The notes: a model not told the origin generated them from the sequence alone. Counted from the first letter of the stretch, positions 1-8,311 are shown. The stretch: DNA of 36,606 nt from an uncultured Acetatifactor sp. (GCF_910585425.1 NZ_CAJUCP010000018.1:7811-44416); one strand, 5' to 3'. A program made the numbers and translations.

Positions 1-92
1 ACGATATCTTAGGGAGGCTGCAGAGGAAGCTGGACATATCTCTGGAGATGGCACGAACGTACCTGGGGAAGTTTGGAAAACAGACGGTGTAG
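1..92 (+). CDS. 3' end of an Rpn-type tail protein, paralogue of the next gene (partial)
   Basis: The frame beginning at base 3 is open from the window edge to a TAG at 90-92 and encodes 29 residues. They match the C-terminus of the next gene closely (DILGRLQRKLDISLEMAR, then a diverged end). The 5' part lies outside the window, so length and function cannot be judged. Similar tails, with the pattern 'GxSxxDILxRLQxKLxIS', are known to me at the C-terminus of Rpn/PD-(D/E)XK nuclease-transposase-like proteins of Lachnospiraceae; the assignment rests on that resemblance only. The two copies suggest a tandem duplication or two successively truncated genes. Confidence 0.55.
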   Translation, partial: DILGRLQRKLDISLEMARTYLGKFGKQTV

Positions 93-127
93 GCAGTTCT
101 GCCAAGAGTTTCTAAGGAGATGTGGAT

Positions 128-304
128 ATGTATACTGTATTTGAGGAGACCAGGGTGGAAGGCAGGGCGGAAGAGATAATCGAGACGGGATATGAGTTTG
201 GCCTGTCCGATGACGATATCTTAGGGAGGCTGCAGAGGAAGCTGGACATATCTCTGGAGATGGCACGGGCATATCTGAGGAGGTTTGGGAAAAAGACGGT
301 ATAG
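128..304 (+). CDS. Small Rpn-type C-terminal tail protein (58 aa)
   Basis: A 58-residue frame starts with ATG at 128, about 8 nt after TAAGGAGA (113-120); a GTG two codons upstream is less well placed. The protein begins MYTVFEETRVEGRAEE and ends in the same DILGRLQRKLDISLEMARAY segment as the fragment before it. Full-length family members carry an N-terminal PD-(D/E)XK nuclease domain of roughly 200-300 residues, which is absent here, so this is either a stand-alone small protein or a remnant that kept a good ribosome binding site. A helical tail with no visible catalytic residues is all that remains. A rho-independent terminator follows at 389-415. Confidence 0.55.
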   Translation: MYTVFEETRVEGRAEEIIETGYEFGLSDDDILGRLQRKLDISLEMARAYLRRFGKKTV

Positions 305-388
305 AAAGCTTGCTGGATTCCAGATATCTGGAAATCCTGTTGGGCAATGGCAGGAACCCATGTATGACTTGGTAAGAAGAAAGATTTG

Positions 389-415
389 AAAGGCTCTGTG
401 AAAGCAGGGCCTTTT
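389..415 (+). terminator. Rho-independent terminator
   Basis: AAAGGCTCTG (389-398) pairs with CAGGGCCTTT (405-414) over 10 bp with one G-U pair, loop TGAAAG, then TTTT. It closes the small gene ending at 304. The perfect 12-bp palindrome CCAGATATCTGG lies in the same spacer near 326-337. Nothing else is recognised between 305 and 572. Confidence 0.7.
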
Positions 416-572
416 CGTATTTCTGGAGGGGAAGCCCATCTACAGCTTTCATCATATTTCCGGTGCACAGCATACTATGAAGCCCCGCCTACTACTAGGC
501 AGTGGCGGGATATGGAATCTGCCATTGCAGGATTGGCACTGTGGATACGATGCTGTGTCACGGCAGCTGTGA

Positions 573-1310
573 CTCAATGGCGGCAGCTTTAATGCCCTGA
601 TTTGGGGATATGATGACGCTGCAGGAAAGATTCATGCGGCTGACAACAATCCCATTGGAAAGTTCGTGTTCGAAGAAATCTGCTATGGGGATTTTGAAAA
701 GGCAGCGGATATCCCCGCTGGAGAGTTTGGCCTGGGAGACCATATGGGAAGGCCGGACGGAATCTATTTCTTTTCTGTGATGGAGGACAGTATCAAACAT
801 GTGGCTGGAACGAACCATATGATGCAGATTGGAAAGCTCCAGCATGACCTTGCACGATATCTGGATCCGCCCCAGACCTTATCCGACTATGTATTCGGCA
901 TAGACTGCTATGAAGAACTGAAAAAGTATTATCTCCATGTGGAAGAAAACAGATATGGCCATTGCGACTGGCGAGGCCTGTGCAGCCTATCGGATCATAA
1001 GATATTGATGACGAGGCGCCTGGAATATTTGTCGCAGAAAGGATATCTTGCCCATGGCTATAGAGACCTATATTACGAGAAGGTAGAAAAGAAATGTCTC
1101 GCAGCGAGGAATCTCCTGGTGAAAGAGGACGTAAAAGGATGCAAGGATTTCCAAGGGAAAAAGCTGTGCATGCTGCTGGATGGGGTAAAGGAAGAGGAGA
1201 TGGGAATCCTGTCCAAGGTGAATGGCGAACTGGAAGGCTACCTGGATGCACATATGGATGAGTACAGGGAATACCATATGGAGCGGAATAATGATTCATG
1301 CTATGGCTGA
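573..1310 (+). pseudogene. 5'-truncated hypothetical protein resembling BtrH-type peptide-biosynthesis proteins
   Basis: The frame is open from 573 (after an in-frame TGA at 570-572) to the stop at 1308-1310. The first in-frame start is a GTG at 666 with only GGAAAG before it, but clearly protein-like sequence (LNGGSFNALIWGYDDAAGKI) lies upstream of that GTG and has no start codon. The gene therefore looks decapitated. The pattern 'IWGYDDAAGKIHAADN', then a long helical second half with conserved D, Y and H residues, recalls the N-terminal cysteine-peptidase-like domain of BtrH-family proteins found next to peptide or NRPS-like clusters. This is a resemblance from memory and not a firm assignment. 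No partner biosynthetic gene is visible. Confidence 0.45.
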
Positions 1311-1383
1311 CTCCGCTATTGCAGACAATGACGGCTCTGTGATAGAATCTAAAGAAAAACAAGGCAGCTGAGGTACATAAGAG

Positions 1384-1875
1384 ATGGCATATCCTGAACT
1401 GATCTATCTGTACATAGAGGATTTCGGCTACTGCTTCCAGAAGCAGGAGTTCGTGTTCTCGTCAAACTATGATGTCCGGTATGCGAAAGAGGGGGACCGC
1501 GCCCTGACCATTTCGCCAAAGGAAAATCCGCTTCAAGGAATATATGGGGACGGCATCACGAACATCAGCCTCCTGGTAGGGAGCAATGGCAGCGGGAAGA
1601 CCAGCGTCATGGAGCTGCTGGCCCAGCCCGGGACCTTTGCGGGAAGCCTTAAGAGAAAGCCGCCGGAGCGAGCGGCCTCCATGGGCTGGTTCTGCGTGTA
1701 TGCGGTGGATGTCCCGGACAGGGGGGAATCCCGTCCGACGGCTTATTATCTGGAGGGATGGAATGCCAGGCTGGTCTCCAACTTCAAAGGGGAGCCTTCA
1801 GATGCCATAGGTGTCGGGTGGCGAATTGAGGGAGACGCAAACCGCGAATTATTTTTCCAACCTTTATCCAATTGA
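1384..1875 (+). pseudogene. N-terminal fragment of a RecF/SMC-type AAA ATPase (Septu PtuA-like)
   Basis: The 163-residue frame starts with MAYPELIYLYIEDFGYCF, the usual 'structural maintenance' type beginning, and carries a Walker A motif, GSNGSGKT, at residues 66-73. It stops at 1875, long before the signature, Walker B and D-loop regions of such ATPases (normally 450-600 residues). Residual coding-like sequence continues in other frames (for example a second frame with ANYFSNLYPIDCAVLSVNAQ at about 1841-1900), so a frameshift or internal deletion is likely. The HNH gene starts 20 bases after the stop, the arrangement seen in Septu-like ATPase plus HNH defence pairs. With no intact ATPase the system is probably inactive. 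Confidence 0.6.
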
Positions 1876-1895
1876 CTGCGCAGTGCTGTCCGTGA

Positions 1896-3005
1896 ATGCA
1901 CAATCCTGCCGAAAATATGGCACGCTGCCAGAGCATGACATTCCTTGCCGTCTTGACCAAGTGGGGCATTATGGACAGCAGCGGGGCTCTGGACGGCGGT
2001 TTTCTGGAAGACCTTTTGTCCCGGCCCATTGAGGAGCTGGAGGCTAAATGGCCTTGGGCAGGGATGTACCTGGATATGGGCAGGATGGTATGCTGCTACG
2101 GGAGGGAGCGGGAGAAGTGGAAAGCCGCCTGCGCGAGGATGGGGCATGTCAGCCGCTCATACTATAGGGAGAAGCGGCGGGAATATCTTGAATGCCATCA
2201 TATCGATGCGCTGATGGCAGAATATCCGCTAAGGACGGTGGCGCCGGAACAGGCCTGTGGAAGCGACAGGGAAATGCAGATTCTGCTGAAAGCATATAAA
2301 GCCGTCTTCATGGGCTGGAACGACTGTCTGAGGCGCTTCGTGAAATATGAGATGATTGACGCAGGGCTCAAGATTCAGGTCAAGCAGGCTTTCCGGCTTG
2401 AGGTATGCCCATACTGCAACCGTCAATACATCACGTCCTTCCAGGTATCCGGGAAACAGCATGTCACTGCCGACCTGGACCATTTCTACCCACAGAGCCT
2501 GTTCCCACTGCTGGCCCTAAGCCTGTATAACCTGGTACCGGCCTGCCTTGTCTGCAACCGCATGGTCAAAAAGGACAGCTTCGGGAACATCTGGAACCCG
2601 TACAGGGCCAGCTTCTCAGACCTGGTCCATTTTGAAGTGGACGATCCCCAGAATGTGCAGGCGCTTGTGGGGAACAATGACGAATTCACCTTGAAGCTGA
2701 AGAACGATGCGCCAGAGGGCAGCAGCGAATTTGAGGTCGCAGAAAGCACTATCCGGTTCTTTGGGCTGGAGGAGATCTACCAGTCGCATAAACAGTTCGT
2801 CAGGGAGCTGCTGCATAAGAAGCATGCATACAACGAGGCCTATCTGAGGCAGCTCCAGGACATCTTCCAAAAGGCAGGGGGCGGCATGGCAGACGCCAAC
2901 CTGATCCTGTATGGGTCTGAGATGGACAAGGACAGGATCGGGGAGCGCATCCTGGGAAAGCTTACTTATGACATCGTAGGCGATGCCAGGCACCAGCATC
3001 CGTAA
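1896..3005 (+). CDS. HNH endonuclease, PtuB-like partner of the broken ATPase
   Basis: A 369-residue protein (frame open from 1830; the ATG at 1896 has no clear ribosome binding site, so the start is uncertain and the first ~30 residues may derive from the ATPase gene). The nuclease core shows CPYC at residues 171-174, DLDHF with D195-H196, and CLVCN at 217-221: two zinc-binding Cys pairs around the Asp-His of an HNH/beta-beta-alpha-metal fold. 'FPLLALSLYNLVPACLVCN' is typical of HNH proteins paired with SMC-like ATPases. Such pairs act against phage DNA; here the partner is truncated. The frame has no internal stop and ends just before a terminator at 3034-3072. Confidence 0.7.
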   Translation: MHNPAENMARCQSMTFLAVLTKWGIMDSSGALDGGFLEDLLSRPIEELEAKWPWAGMYLDMGRMVCCYGREREKWKAACARMGHVSRSYYREKRREYLECHHIDALMAEYPLRTVAPEQACGSDREMQILLKAYKAVFMGWNDCLRRFVKYEMIDAGLKIQVKQAFRLEVCPYCNRQYITSFQVSGKQHVTADLDHFYPQSLFPLLALSLYNLVPACLVCNRMVKKDSFGNIWNPYRASFSDLVHFEVDDPQNVQALVGNNDEFTLKLKNDAPEGSSEFEVAESTIRFFGLEEIYQSHKQFVRELLHKKHAYNEAYLRQLQDIFQKAGGGMADANLILYGSEMDKDRIGERILGKLTYDIVGDARHQHP

Positions 3006-3033
3006 ATCGGGCGATGCAATCATTAAAACCATG

Positions 3034-3072
3034 AAATCACTCATTTTGATAATCATAAAATGGGTGATTTTT
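3034..3072 (+). terminator. Rho-independent terminator after the HNH gene
   Basis: AAATCACTCATTTT (3034-3047) pairs with AAAATGGGTGATTT (3057-3070) across 14 bp with one G-U pair, 9-nt loop, and a run of five T at 3068-3072. AT-rich compared with its surroundings. Confidence 0.85.
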
Positions 3073-3080
3073 GTATATGG

Positions 3081-3146
3081 ATGGTGATTGTTATTGTATT
3101 GCAAGCCCCAATCAGCTATACTAAGAGCAGACGGATTGATTGCAGG
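3081..3146 (+). repeat. 66-bp promoter cassette, copy 1
   Basis: This segment aligns without gaps to 4933-4998; I count 9 differences in 66 positions. Both copies lie just upstream of an AAA/PD-(D/E)XK gene. Differences cluster inside the promoter spacer and near the 3' end, while -35, -10 and 'TATACTAAGAGCAG' are nearly invariant. Confidence 0.85.
3094..3122 (+). promoter_or_regulatory. Sigma-A promoter of the first AAA/PD-(D/E)XK gene
   Basis: TTGTAT (3094-3099), 17-bp spacer, TATACT (3117-3122). An inverted repeat TGATTG/CAATCA spans the -35 and spacer and could be an operator. The same geometry recurs at 4946-4974. Confidence 0.7.
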
Positions 3147-3178
3147 AAAGGCAGGGAATAGCCGGAAAGGGGGCAGAC

Positions 3179-4858
3179 ATGCCAAGGACAGTGAGCATCG
3201 GATGTCAGGATTTCGAGACGATCAGAAGAGAGGGCTATTTTTACATCGATAAATCATGCTTCATAAAGGAATGGTGGGAAGGGGGAGACAGCGTGACCTT
3301 GATTGCCCGCCCCAGGCGGTTCGGGAAGACGCTGACCATGAGCATGGTCGAGAAGTTCTTTTCTGTGGAGTATGCAGACAGAGGCGATTTGTTCGCAGGG
3401 CTGGATATCTGGAGGGAGGAGAGGTTCCGCAAGCTACAAGGGACATATCCGGTGATTATGCTCAGCTTTGCGGATATCAAGGAGACATCGTTTGCGCAGG
3501 CAAGAAAAGCGATATGCCGTGTAATCAAGGCGCTTTATGACAGATTCAGCTTCCTGCTGGAGGATGGCCTGCTGAGCGAAAGCGAGAAGAGGGATTTCAG
3601 GGAGATATCGACAGATATGGAGGACAGCGCGGTGTCTTTTTCGCTGAAGATGCTGTCCTGCTATCTGTCCCGTTACTATGGGAAAAAGGTGGTCATTCTG
3701 TTAGACGAATATGATACACCCATGCAGGAGGCTTATGTGAACGGATTCTGGAAAGAGATGGTTGCCTTTACCAGAAGCCTGTTCAATGCCACCTTTAAGA
3801 CAAATCCATATATGGAACGAGCTATCATGACAGGGATTACCAGAATAAGCAGAGAGTCCATGTTTTCGGATCTGAACAACTTAAAGGTGGTAACGGTGAC
3901 CTCGGAGGAATATGGGGATTGCTTTGGCTTCACGGAAGAGGAAGTGTTTGCCTCCATGGATGAATTCGGGCTGGACGAAAAAGAGAAAGTCCGTGCATGG
4001 TACGATGGCTTTACATTTGGAGGTGCACGGAACATATACAATCCCTGGTCCATCATCAATTTCCTGGACAGACGGCAGTTCGAGCCTTACTGGGCGAACA
4101 CCAGCTCCAACAGCCTGGTCGGAAAGCTGGTTCAAGAGGGGATACCGGATATAAAAATCATCATGGAAGATTTGCTGCAGGGAAAATCTTTCCATACGAC
4201 AATCGATGAACAGATTATATTCAATCAGCTTGACCATAACATAAAGGCAATCTGGAGCCTGCTGTTGGCCAGCGGCTATCTGAAGGTGGAGCATGTTGCA
4301 TATGATGAACGTGGGAAAGCGGATTATGAGCTGCGGCTGACGAACTGGGAAGTGCGGACGATGTTCGAGCGTATGATTGACGGATGGCTTGCCGAATACA
4401 CCCCGGACTATAATGCCTTTGTCAGGGCCTTGTTGCTAGGCGACAAAAAGGCGATGAACATCTATATGAACAGGACTGCCCTTGCCACCTTTAGCTGCTT
4501 CGATGCGGGAAACAGGCCTTCGGAGGCCTCAGAGCCTGAGCGGTTCTACCATGGCTTTGTGCTGGGGCTGATGGTTGATTTAGCAGACAGATACAGCATC
4601 ACATCGAATAGAGAAAGCGGATTCGGGCGGTACGATGTCATGCTGGAGCCAAGGGACAAGGCTGATGACGCTTTCGTCCTTGAGTTCAAGGTGCATGACC
4701 CGGAGGAGGAGCACAGCCTGGAGGATACCGTGGCTGCAGCCTTGATGCAGATTGAGGAAAAGCGTTACGCCTATGCATTAGAAGAGAAAGGGATTCCGAT
4801 AGATAGAATCCGGAAATATGGCTTTGCTTTTGAAGGGAAGAAGGTGCTGATTGGCTAA
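3179..4858 (+). CDS. AAA-ATPase-like / PD-(D/E)XK nuclease domain protein, copy A
   Basis: 559 residues from the ATG at 3179, preceded by GGAAAGGGGG about 8 nt away; a TTG further upstream lacks support. Residues 44-51 (RPRRFGKT) form the P-loop of the AAA-ATPase-like family, with 'YFYIDKSCFI' before it, and LLDEYD at about 174-179 is Walker B. The C-terminal part has D486 (GRYDVML) and E502-x-K504 (LEFKV), the D...ExK catalytic arrangement of the PD-(D/E)XK domain that normally closes this family. All expected motifs are present and the length is normal. Function is undetermined; the family is abundant in gut Firmicutes and Bacteroidetes and is suspected of a defence or mobile-element role. 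It has its own promoter and an unlinked paralogue (about 5108-6727). Confidence 0.85.
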   Translation: MPRTVSIGCQDFETIRREGYFYIDKSCFIKEWWEGGDSVTLIARPRRFGKTLTMSMVEKFFSVEYADRGDLFAGLDIWREERFRKLQGTYPVIMLSFADIKETSFAQARKAICRVIKALYDRFSFLLEDGLLSESEKRDFREISTDMEDSAVSFSLKMLSCYLSRYYGKKVVILLDEYDTPMQEAYVNGFWKEMVAFTRSLFNATFKTNPYMERAIMTGITRISRESMFSDLNNLKVVTVTSEEYGDCFGFTEEEVFASMDEFGLDEKEKVRAWYDGFTFGGARNIYNPWSIINFLDRRQFEPYWANTSSNSLVGKLVQEGIPDIKIIMEDLLQGKSFHTTIDEQIIFNQLDHNIKAIWSLLLASGYLKVEHVAYDERGKADYELRLTNWEVRTMFERMIDGWLAEYTPDYNAFVRALLLGDKKAMNIYMNRTALATFSCFDAGNRPSEASEPERFYHGFVLGLMVDLADRYSITSNRESGFGRYDVMLEPRDKADDAFVLEFKVHDPEEEHSLEDTVAAALMQIEEKRYAYALEEKGIPIDRIRKYGFAFEGKKVLIG

Positions 4859-4932
4859 GCTGGGGAGGCCTGCTGCGTAGTAGGTGTTGGATTGAAAATT
4901 GGAACGATTCTCTTCGGTGTTCTTGCACAGGA

Positions 4933-4998
4933 ATGGCGATTGTTATTGTAATGCCAATCGCAATCAGCTATACTAAGAGCAGGTGTATTGATTGCAGG
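4933..4998 (+). repeat. 66-bp promoter cassette, copy 2
   Basis: Second copy of the segment at 3081-3146. It contains GCGATTG (4936-4942 region) and CAATCGC about 12 bases later, a 7-bp inverted repeat overlapping the -35. It lies 110 bases before the next gene start. Confidence 0.85.
4946..4974 (+). promoter_or_regulatory. Sigma-A promoter of the second AAA/PD-(D/E)XK gene
   Basis: TTGTAA (4946-4951), 17-bp spacer, TATACT (4969-4974); same layout as the promoter at 3094-3122. The transcript would have an approximately 130-nt leader before the ATG at 5108. Confidence 0.7.
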
Positions 4999-5107
4999 GA
5001 GCGCACCCCCGGGAGAGCGCGATTTGGAGGAGAGCGTAGGCGCAGCTTTGTGGCAGATGAGGAAAAAGGTACGTCTGCACGCTGGAAGAGAAAGGAAGAG
5101 ACGGCTT

Positions 5108-6727
5108 ATGGGCATGTTCTTAAATAGCAGGATTCCATATGAATCTTATCGGCTGGTGAAGAGGGATGCGTATTTTGTTGACAAGACATCTTTTATTGAT
5201 GAGCTGTTCCCTTTCCTGGAGGTTGAAAAGAGATTCATCTGCATTACGAGGCCCCGCCGGTTCGGGAAAAGCGTCATGGCGAACATGGTCGGCGCTTTCT
5301 TTGGAAAGGCAGCAGATGCAGGCCCTCTGTTCGGTACGCTGAAGATTGCTTCGTCTAAAGGGTACAGGACGCATCTGAACCAACACCATGTGGTATATAT
5401 AGACTTCAGCCGCATGCCTCAGGACTGTAGTACCTATGCCGCGTATATCGGGCGTATTTCCGATGGCCTGAAACGGGATTTGGAGGAGGGATACCCGGAA
5501 GTAGATTTTGGTTCCGTCAGGGATATATGGGATATGTTCCAGAGCGTTTTTGATAGGACAGGGCAGAATTTCATATTTGTGATGGACGAATGGGACGCGA
5601 TTTTCCATAAGGATTTTATTTCAGAGAAAGACAGACGCAGCTACCTTGAATTCCTGCGCAACCTGCTGAAGGGGCAGGCCTATGTGGAGCTTGCCTATAT
5701 GACAGGAATCCTTCCAATTGCGAAGTATTCAGGCGGCTCGGAACTGAACATGTTCGTGGAATATGACATGGCGACGAGGGTAAAGTTCGGTGAGTATTTT
5801 GGATTTTTGCATGGAGAAGTTGACCGGCTTTACGAAACATACGTCAGTAGGACATCGAATCCGCGGATTACGCGGGAAGAACTGGCCCTATGGTATGATG
5901 GCTACCATACCGCAGCTGGAGACAGGATGTACAATCCCAGGTCAGTGGTGTGCGCCCTGGCGGATGACCAGATCAGCAATTATTGGACCGGCTCAGGGCC
6001 TTATGACGAGATTTTTTATTATGTCCGCAATAACATCGAGGATGTCCGGGACGATTTGGCATTGATGGTTTCCGGGGAGCGTATTGATATCAAGCTGCAG
6101 GGATATGCGGCAACAGATATGGAGCTATATACGAAGGACCAGATTTATTCTGCCATGGTGGTGTATGGGCTATTGACCTATGAGGATGGGGCAGTGTCCG
6201 TTCCGAACAGGGAACTGATGGATAAGTTTGATGAACTGCTGCTTACCAACCATAACCTTGGATATGTATACAGCCTTGCAAGAGAGTCCGAGAAGATGCT
6301 GAAAGCTACTTTGGCGGGCGATACCAGTACGGTGTGCAGAATAATGAAATTCGCTCATGATACGGAATCGCCTATTCTCTCCTATAACAATGAGATTGAG
6401 CTATCTGCCGTGGTTAACCTGGTCTATCTTGCTGCCCGGGACAAATACCGGGTGGAACGTGAGGACAAGGCAGGTGAAGGGTATGTGGACTTTATCTTTT
6501 ATCCGGAACGAAAGGGGGCGGATGCATTGATTCTGGAGCTGAAGATAGACAGTGCGCCGGAGGAAGCGATTCAGCAGATTAAGGATAAGAAATACGCATT
6601 GCGTTTCTCAGGAAAAATAGGGGAAGCCCCCAAATATACGGGCAGGATTCTGGCAGTCGGTATCAGCTATAATAGAAAGACAAAGGAACATTCCTGCAGG
6701 ATTGAAGAGCTGTATAATAGGCAGTGA
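5108..6727 (+). CDS. AAA-ATPase-like / PD-(D/E)XK nuclease domain protein, copy B
   Basis: 539 residues from ATG 5108, chosen because GGAAGAG lies about 8 nt upstream and the preceding in-frame residues look non-conserved. P-loop RPRRFGKS at 48-55, Walker B-like FVMDEWDAIF around 157-166 (Trp replaces the Tyr of copy A), and C-terminal D461 (GYVDFIF) with E477-x-K479 (LELKI) of the PD-(D/E)XK fold. Length and domain order match the family. Sequence similarity to copy A is limited to the motifs, so the two proteins are old paralogues or independent acquisitions, while their promoter cassettes are nearly identical. It ends at TGA 6725-6727. Confidence 0.85.
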   Translation: MGMFLNSRIPYESYRLVKRDAYFVDKTSFIDELFPFLEVEKRFICITRPRRFGKSVMANMVGAFFGKAADAGPLFGTLKIASSKGYRTHLNQHHVVYIDFSRMPQDCSTYAAYIGRISDGLKRDLEEGYPEVDFGSVRDIWDMFQSVFDRTGQNFIFVMDEWDAIFHKDFISEKDRRSYLEFLRNLLKGQAYVELAYMTGILPIAKYSGGSELNMFVEYDMATRVKFGEYFGFLHGEVDRLYETYVSRTSNPRITREELALWYDGYHTAAGDRMYNPRSVVCALADDQISNYWTGSGPYDEIFYYVRNNIEDVRDDLALMVSGERIDIKLQGYAATDMELYTKDQIYSAMVVYGLLTYEDGAVSVPNRELMDKFDELLLTNHNLGYVYSLARESEKMLKATLAGDTSTVCRIMKFAHDTESPILSYNNEIELSAVVNLVYLAARDKYRVEREDKAGEGYVDFIFYPERKGADALILELKIDSAPEEAIQQIKDKKYALRFSGKIGEAPKYTGRILAVGISYNRKTKEHSCRIEELYNRQ

Positions 6728-6758
6728 TATGAAAACTGAAATTCAAGCGGAAAATAAC

Positions 6759-6889
6759 TTGACACTGATTTAACATCAATTTTCGCCCGACATGACATTA
6801 ATTTAACATCAGCCCTACGAAAATATCAGCTTTTTCGAGGCCATCGACAAAAAATAACAAAAAATTTACGTGACATTAACTTGACATCG
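6759..6889 (+). other. Three direct-repeat boxes (TTRACA-N5-TTRACA)
   Basis: TTGACA-CTGAT-TTAACA (6759-6775), ATGACA-TTAAT-TTAACA (6792-6808) and GTGACA-TTAAC-TTGACA (6870-6886) share the consensus TGACAYTRAYTTRACATC. Half sites are 11 bp apart and the first two boxes are 33 bp apart, so four half sites sit on one helical face. This resembles PhoP-type response regulator sites of Bacillus, but the gene it would control is not evident. The rest of 6728-7140 holds no gene I can support. Confidence 0.5.
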
Positions 6890-7140
6890 GCGGGGTATGG
6901 GAGGCTGAACGTGGTGGGGACGTTTGATGCGTTGATTGGGGTGTGAGGTATATGGTGGAAACTAGGGAGTGCGGGTACGGACTGAACACTGACGAACTGA
7001 TACGGGATACGGACAGCAAATACTATTCCCTTTGGAATGCCCAGGCGAAATACTTCTATTCGGACAATGAGAGTTCACAGAAAAAATGCCAGAGCATCTT
7101 GAGCGGGAAGAACCAAAGAGGGATTAGGGGCGGAGGAGGC

Positions 7141-7187
7141 AAAAAAATTTCGGGGGACGATGCGACTGTAAGAATCACATTGCCCCC
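7141..7187 (-). terminator. Terminator of the inositol-monophosphatase-like gene
   Basis: On the minus strand GGGGG pairs with CCCCC (7183-7187 with 7152-7156), an inner TGTGA/TCGCA helix extends it, and seven T follow (7147-7141) after a short gap. It lies 85 bases past the stop at 7272. Confidence 0.5.
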
Positions 7188-7271
7188 TGTTTTAGACTAT
7201 CTATTTCCCGACAAGCCCTTAAAGCAGCCTATCGCAGGCGGTAAATACGGAAACGACCCCTCCCCGCTTTG

Positions 7272-8069
7272 TCATGGCATATGGTTTTCCAGCAAATCCG
7301 ACACATCCACCAGCTCCACCCTGGGCGCCCTGGCGGTGACGACCTGCCTGTGGTCATAGGTGAGCGCCCCGCCTTGCAGGTCGCTGACGAAGCCCCCGGC
7401 CTCCTCCACGATCAGGGCGCCTGCGGCATAGTCCCAGGGAGAGAGCGCCAGCTCGAAGAAGAATTCCGCCCTGCCGCTGGCCACCATGCACAGGTCTATA
7501 GCGGCGGAGCCGCTCCTGCGCAGGTCCTCTGCCCGGGATACATAGCGGTAGGCCACCTCAAAGGATTTCCGGATTAGCCTCTCGTCATAGGGGGCAGTCC
7601 CGAACAGAATCAAGCCCTCCGCCAGCGTCCTGTTCGAGGCGTGAATCTGCTGGCCGTTCAGATAAGCCCCCGTCCCCCTCCGGGCATGGAAGGTCTCCTC
7701 CAGGTAGGGATTGTGCACCACCCCCAGGATGGGGCGGCCGTCCTGCGCCAGCGCTATGCTGATGCAGCTGGCGTGATAGTCCCTGGTGAAATTGGCAGTG
7801 CCGTCGATAGGATCCACGATGAAGGCATAGCCCTTTGACACATCGGTGCCGTCCATCTGATCCTCCTCCCCCAGGAAGGCGGCGCCCGGAACCAGCTCCA
7901 GCAGGCGGGATTTCAGGATGGCCTGTACCCTGGAATCATAATCCGTCACGAAATTTCCCCTGCCTGCCTTCTGATGGATTTTCCGTTCTATATCGGAAGA
8001 GCTCAGCAAAATGCTTCCGCAGTCCTTTGCGATAGCGATGATTTCTTGGAGCAGATGTTCTTCCTGCAT
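7272..8069 (-). CDS. suhB: Inositol monophosphatase family protein
   Basis: 265 residues. The start is the ATG at 8069 because GAGGTG lies about 8 nt upstream on the minus strand; a TTG five codons earlier overlaps that site. Metal-binding motifs of the family are intact: GEE at 67-69, DPIDGT at 86-91 and WDYAAG at 212-217 (D213). These coordinate Mg ions for hydrolysis of inositol phosphates or related sugar phosphates; the natural substrate cannot be told from sequence, as the family includes NAD(P) and fructose bisphosphatases. No signal peptide, cytoplasmic. It is divergent from the glycosidase gene at 8312, with the intergenic region 8070-8311 between them. The suhB symbol is by similarity only. 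Confidence 0.9.
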   Translation of the reverse strand: MQEEHLLQEIIAIAKDCGSILLSSSDIERKIHQKAGRGNFVTDYDSRVQAILKSRLLELVPGAAFLGEEDQMDGTDVSKGYAFIVDPIDGTANFTRDYHASCISIALAQDGRPILGVVHNPYLEETFHARRGTGAYLNGQQIHASNRTLAEGLILFGTAPYDERLIRKSFEVAYRYVSRAEDLRRSGSAAIDLCMVASGRAEFFFELALSPWDYAAGALIVEEAGGFVSDLQGGALTYDHRQVVTARAPRVELVDVSDLLENHMP

Positions 8070-8136
8070 GCTTGCACACCTCAATCTTTCTCTTGGATCC
8101 GTACTCTGGAAACTACTGTAAGTATAGCGTGTTCAT

Positions 8137-8223
8137 CCATTGGATTCAATGGGTATTTTCCATTTTATTCCATTCTTTTCTACCCTTTTTCCATCCATTT
8201 TGAAAAATGCCATTGCGGAATGG
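8137..8223. promoter_or_regulatory. Two CCATT/AATGG palindromes between divergent genes
   Basis: CCATTG-GATT-CAATGG (8137-8152) and CCATT-GCGG-AATGG (8210-8223) are both perfect inverted repeats, and extra CCATT half sites lie between them. The second overlaps the -35 of the promoter at 8213-8241, as expected of an operator. Confidence 0.4.
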
Positions 8224-8241
8224 AGGACGGGGTGGCATACT
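8213..8241 (+). promoter_or_regulatory. Possible promoter of the large glycosidase
   Basis: TTGCGG (8213-8218), 17-bp spacer, CATACT (8236-8241). Both hexamers are imperfect, which would suit an activated or repressed gene. Confidence 0.4.
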
Positions 8242-8311
8242 AGAGGAAAGACAGATTGTCCACAGAGATTACGAAGTGAGGGAAAACGCAAAAGCAAAGG
8301 AGACAGACCGC

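Noticed and set aside
386..592. 68-codon plus-strand frame
   Set aside because: Starts inside a terminator hairpin; no ribosome binding site and no coherent product.
6943..7359. Open frame of 138 codons on the plus strand
   Set aside because: No ribosome binding site, no recognisable protein pattern, and its 3' part runs antisense through the inositol-monophosphatase gene.
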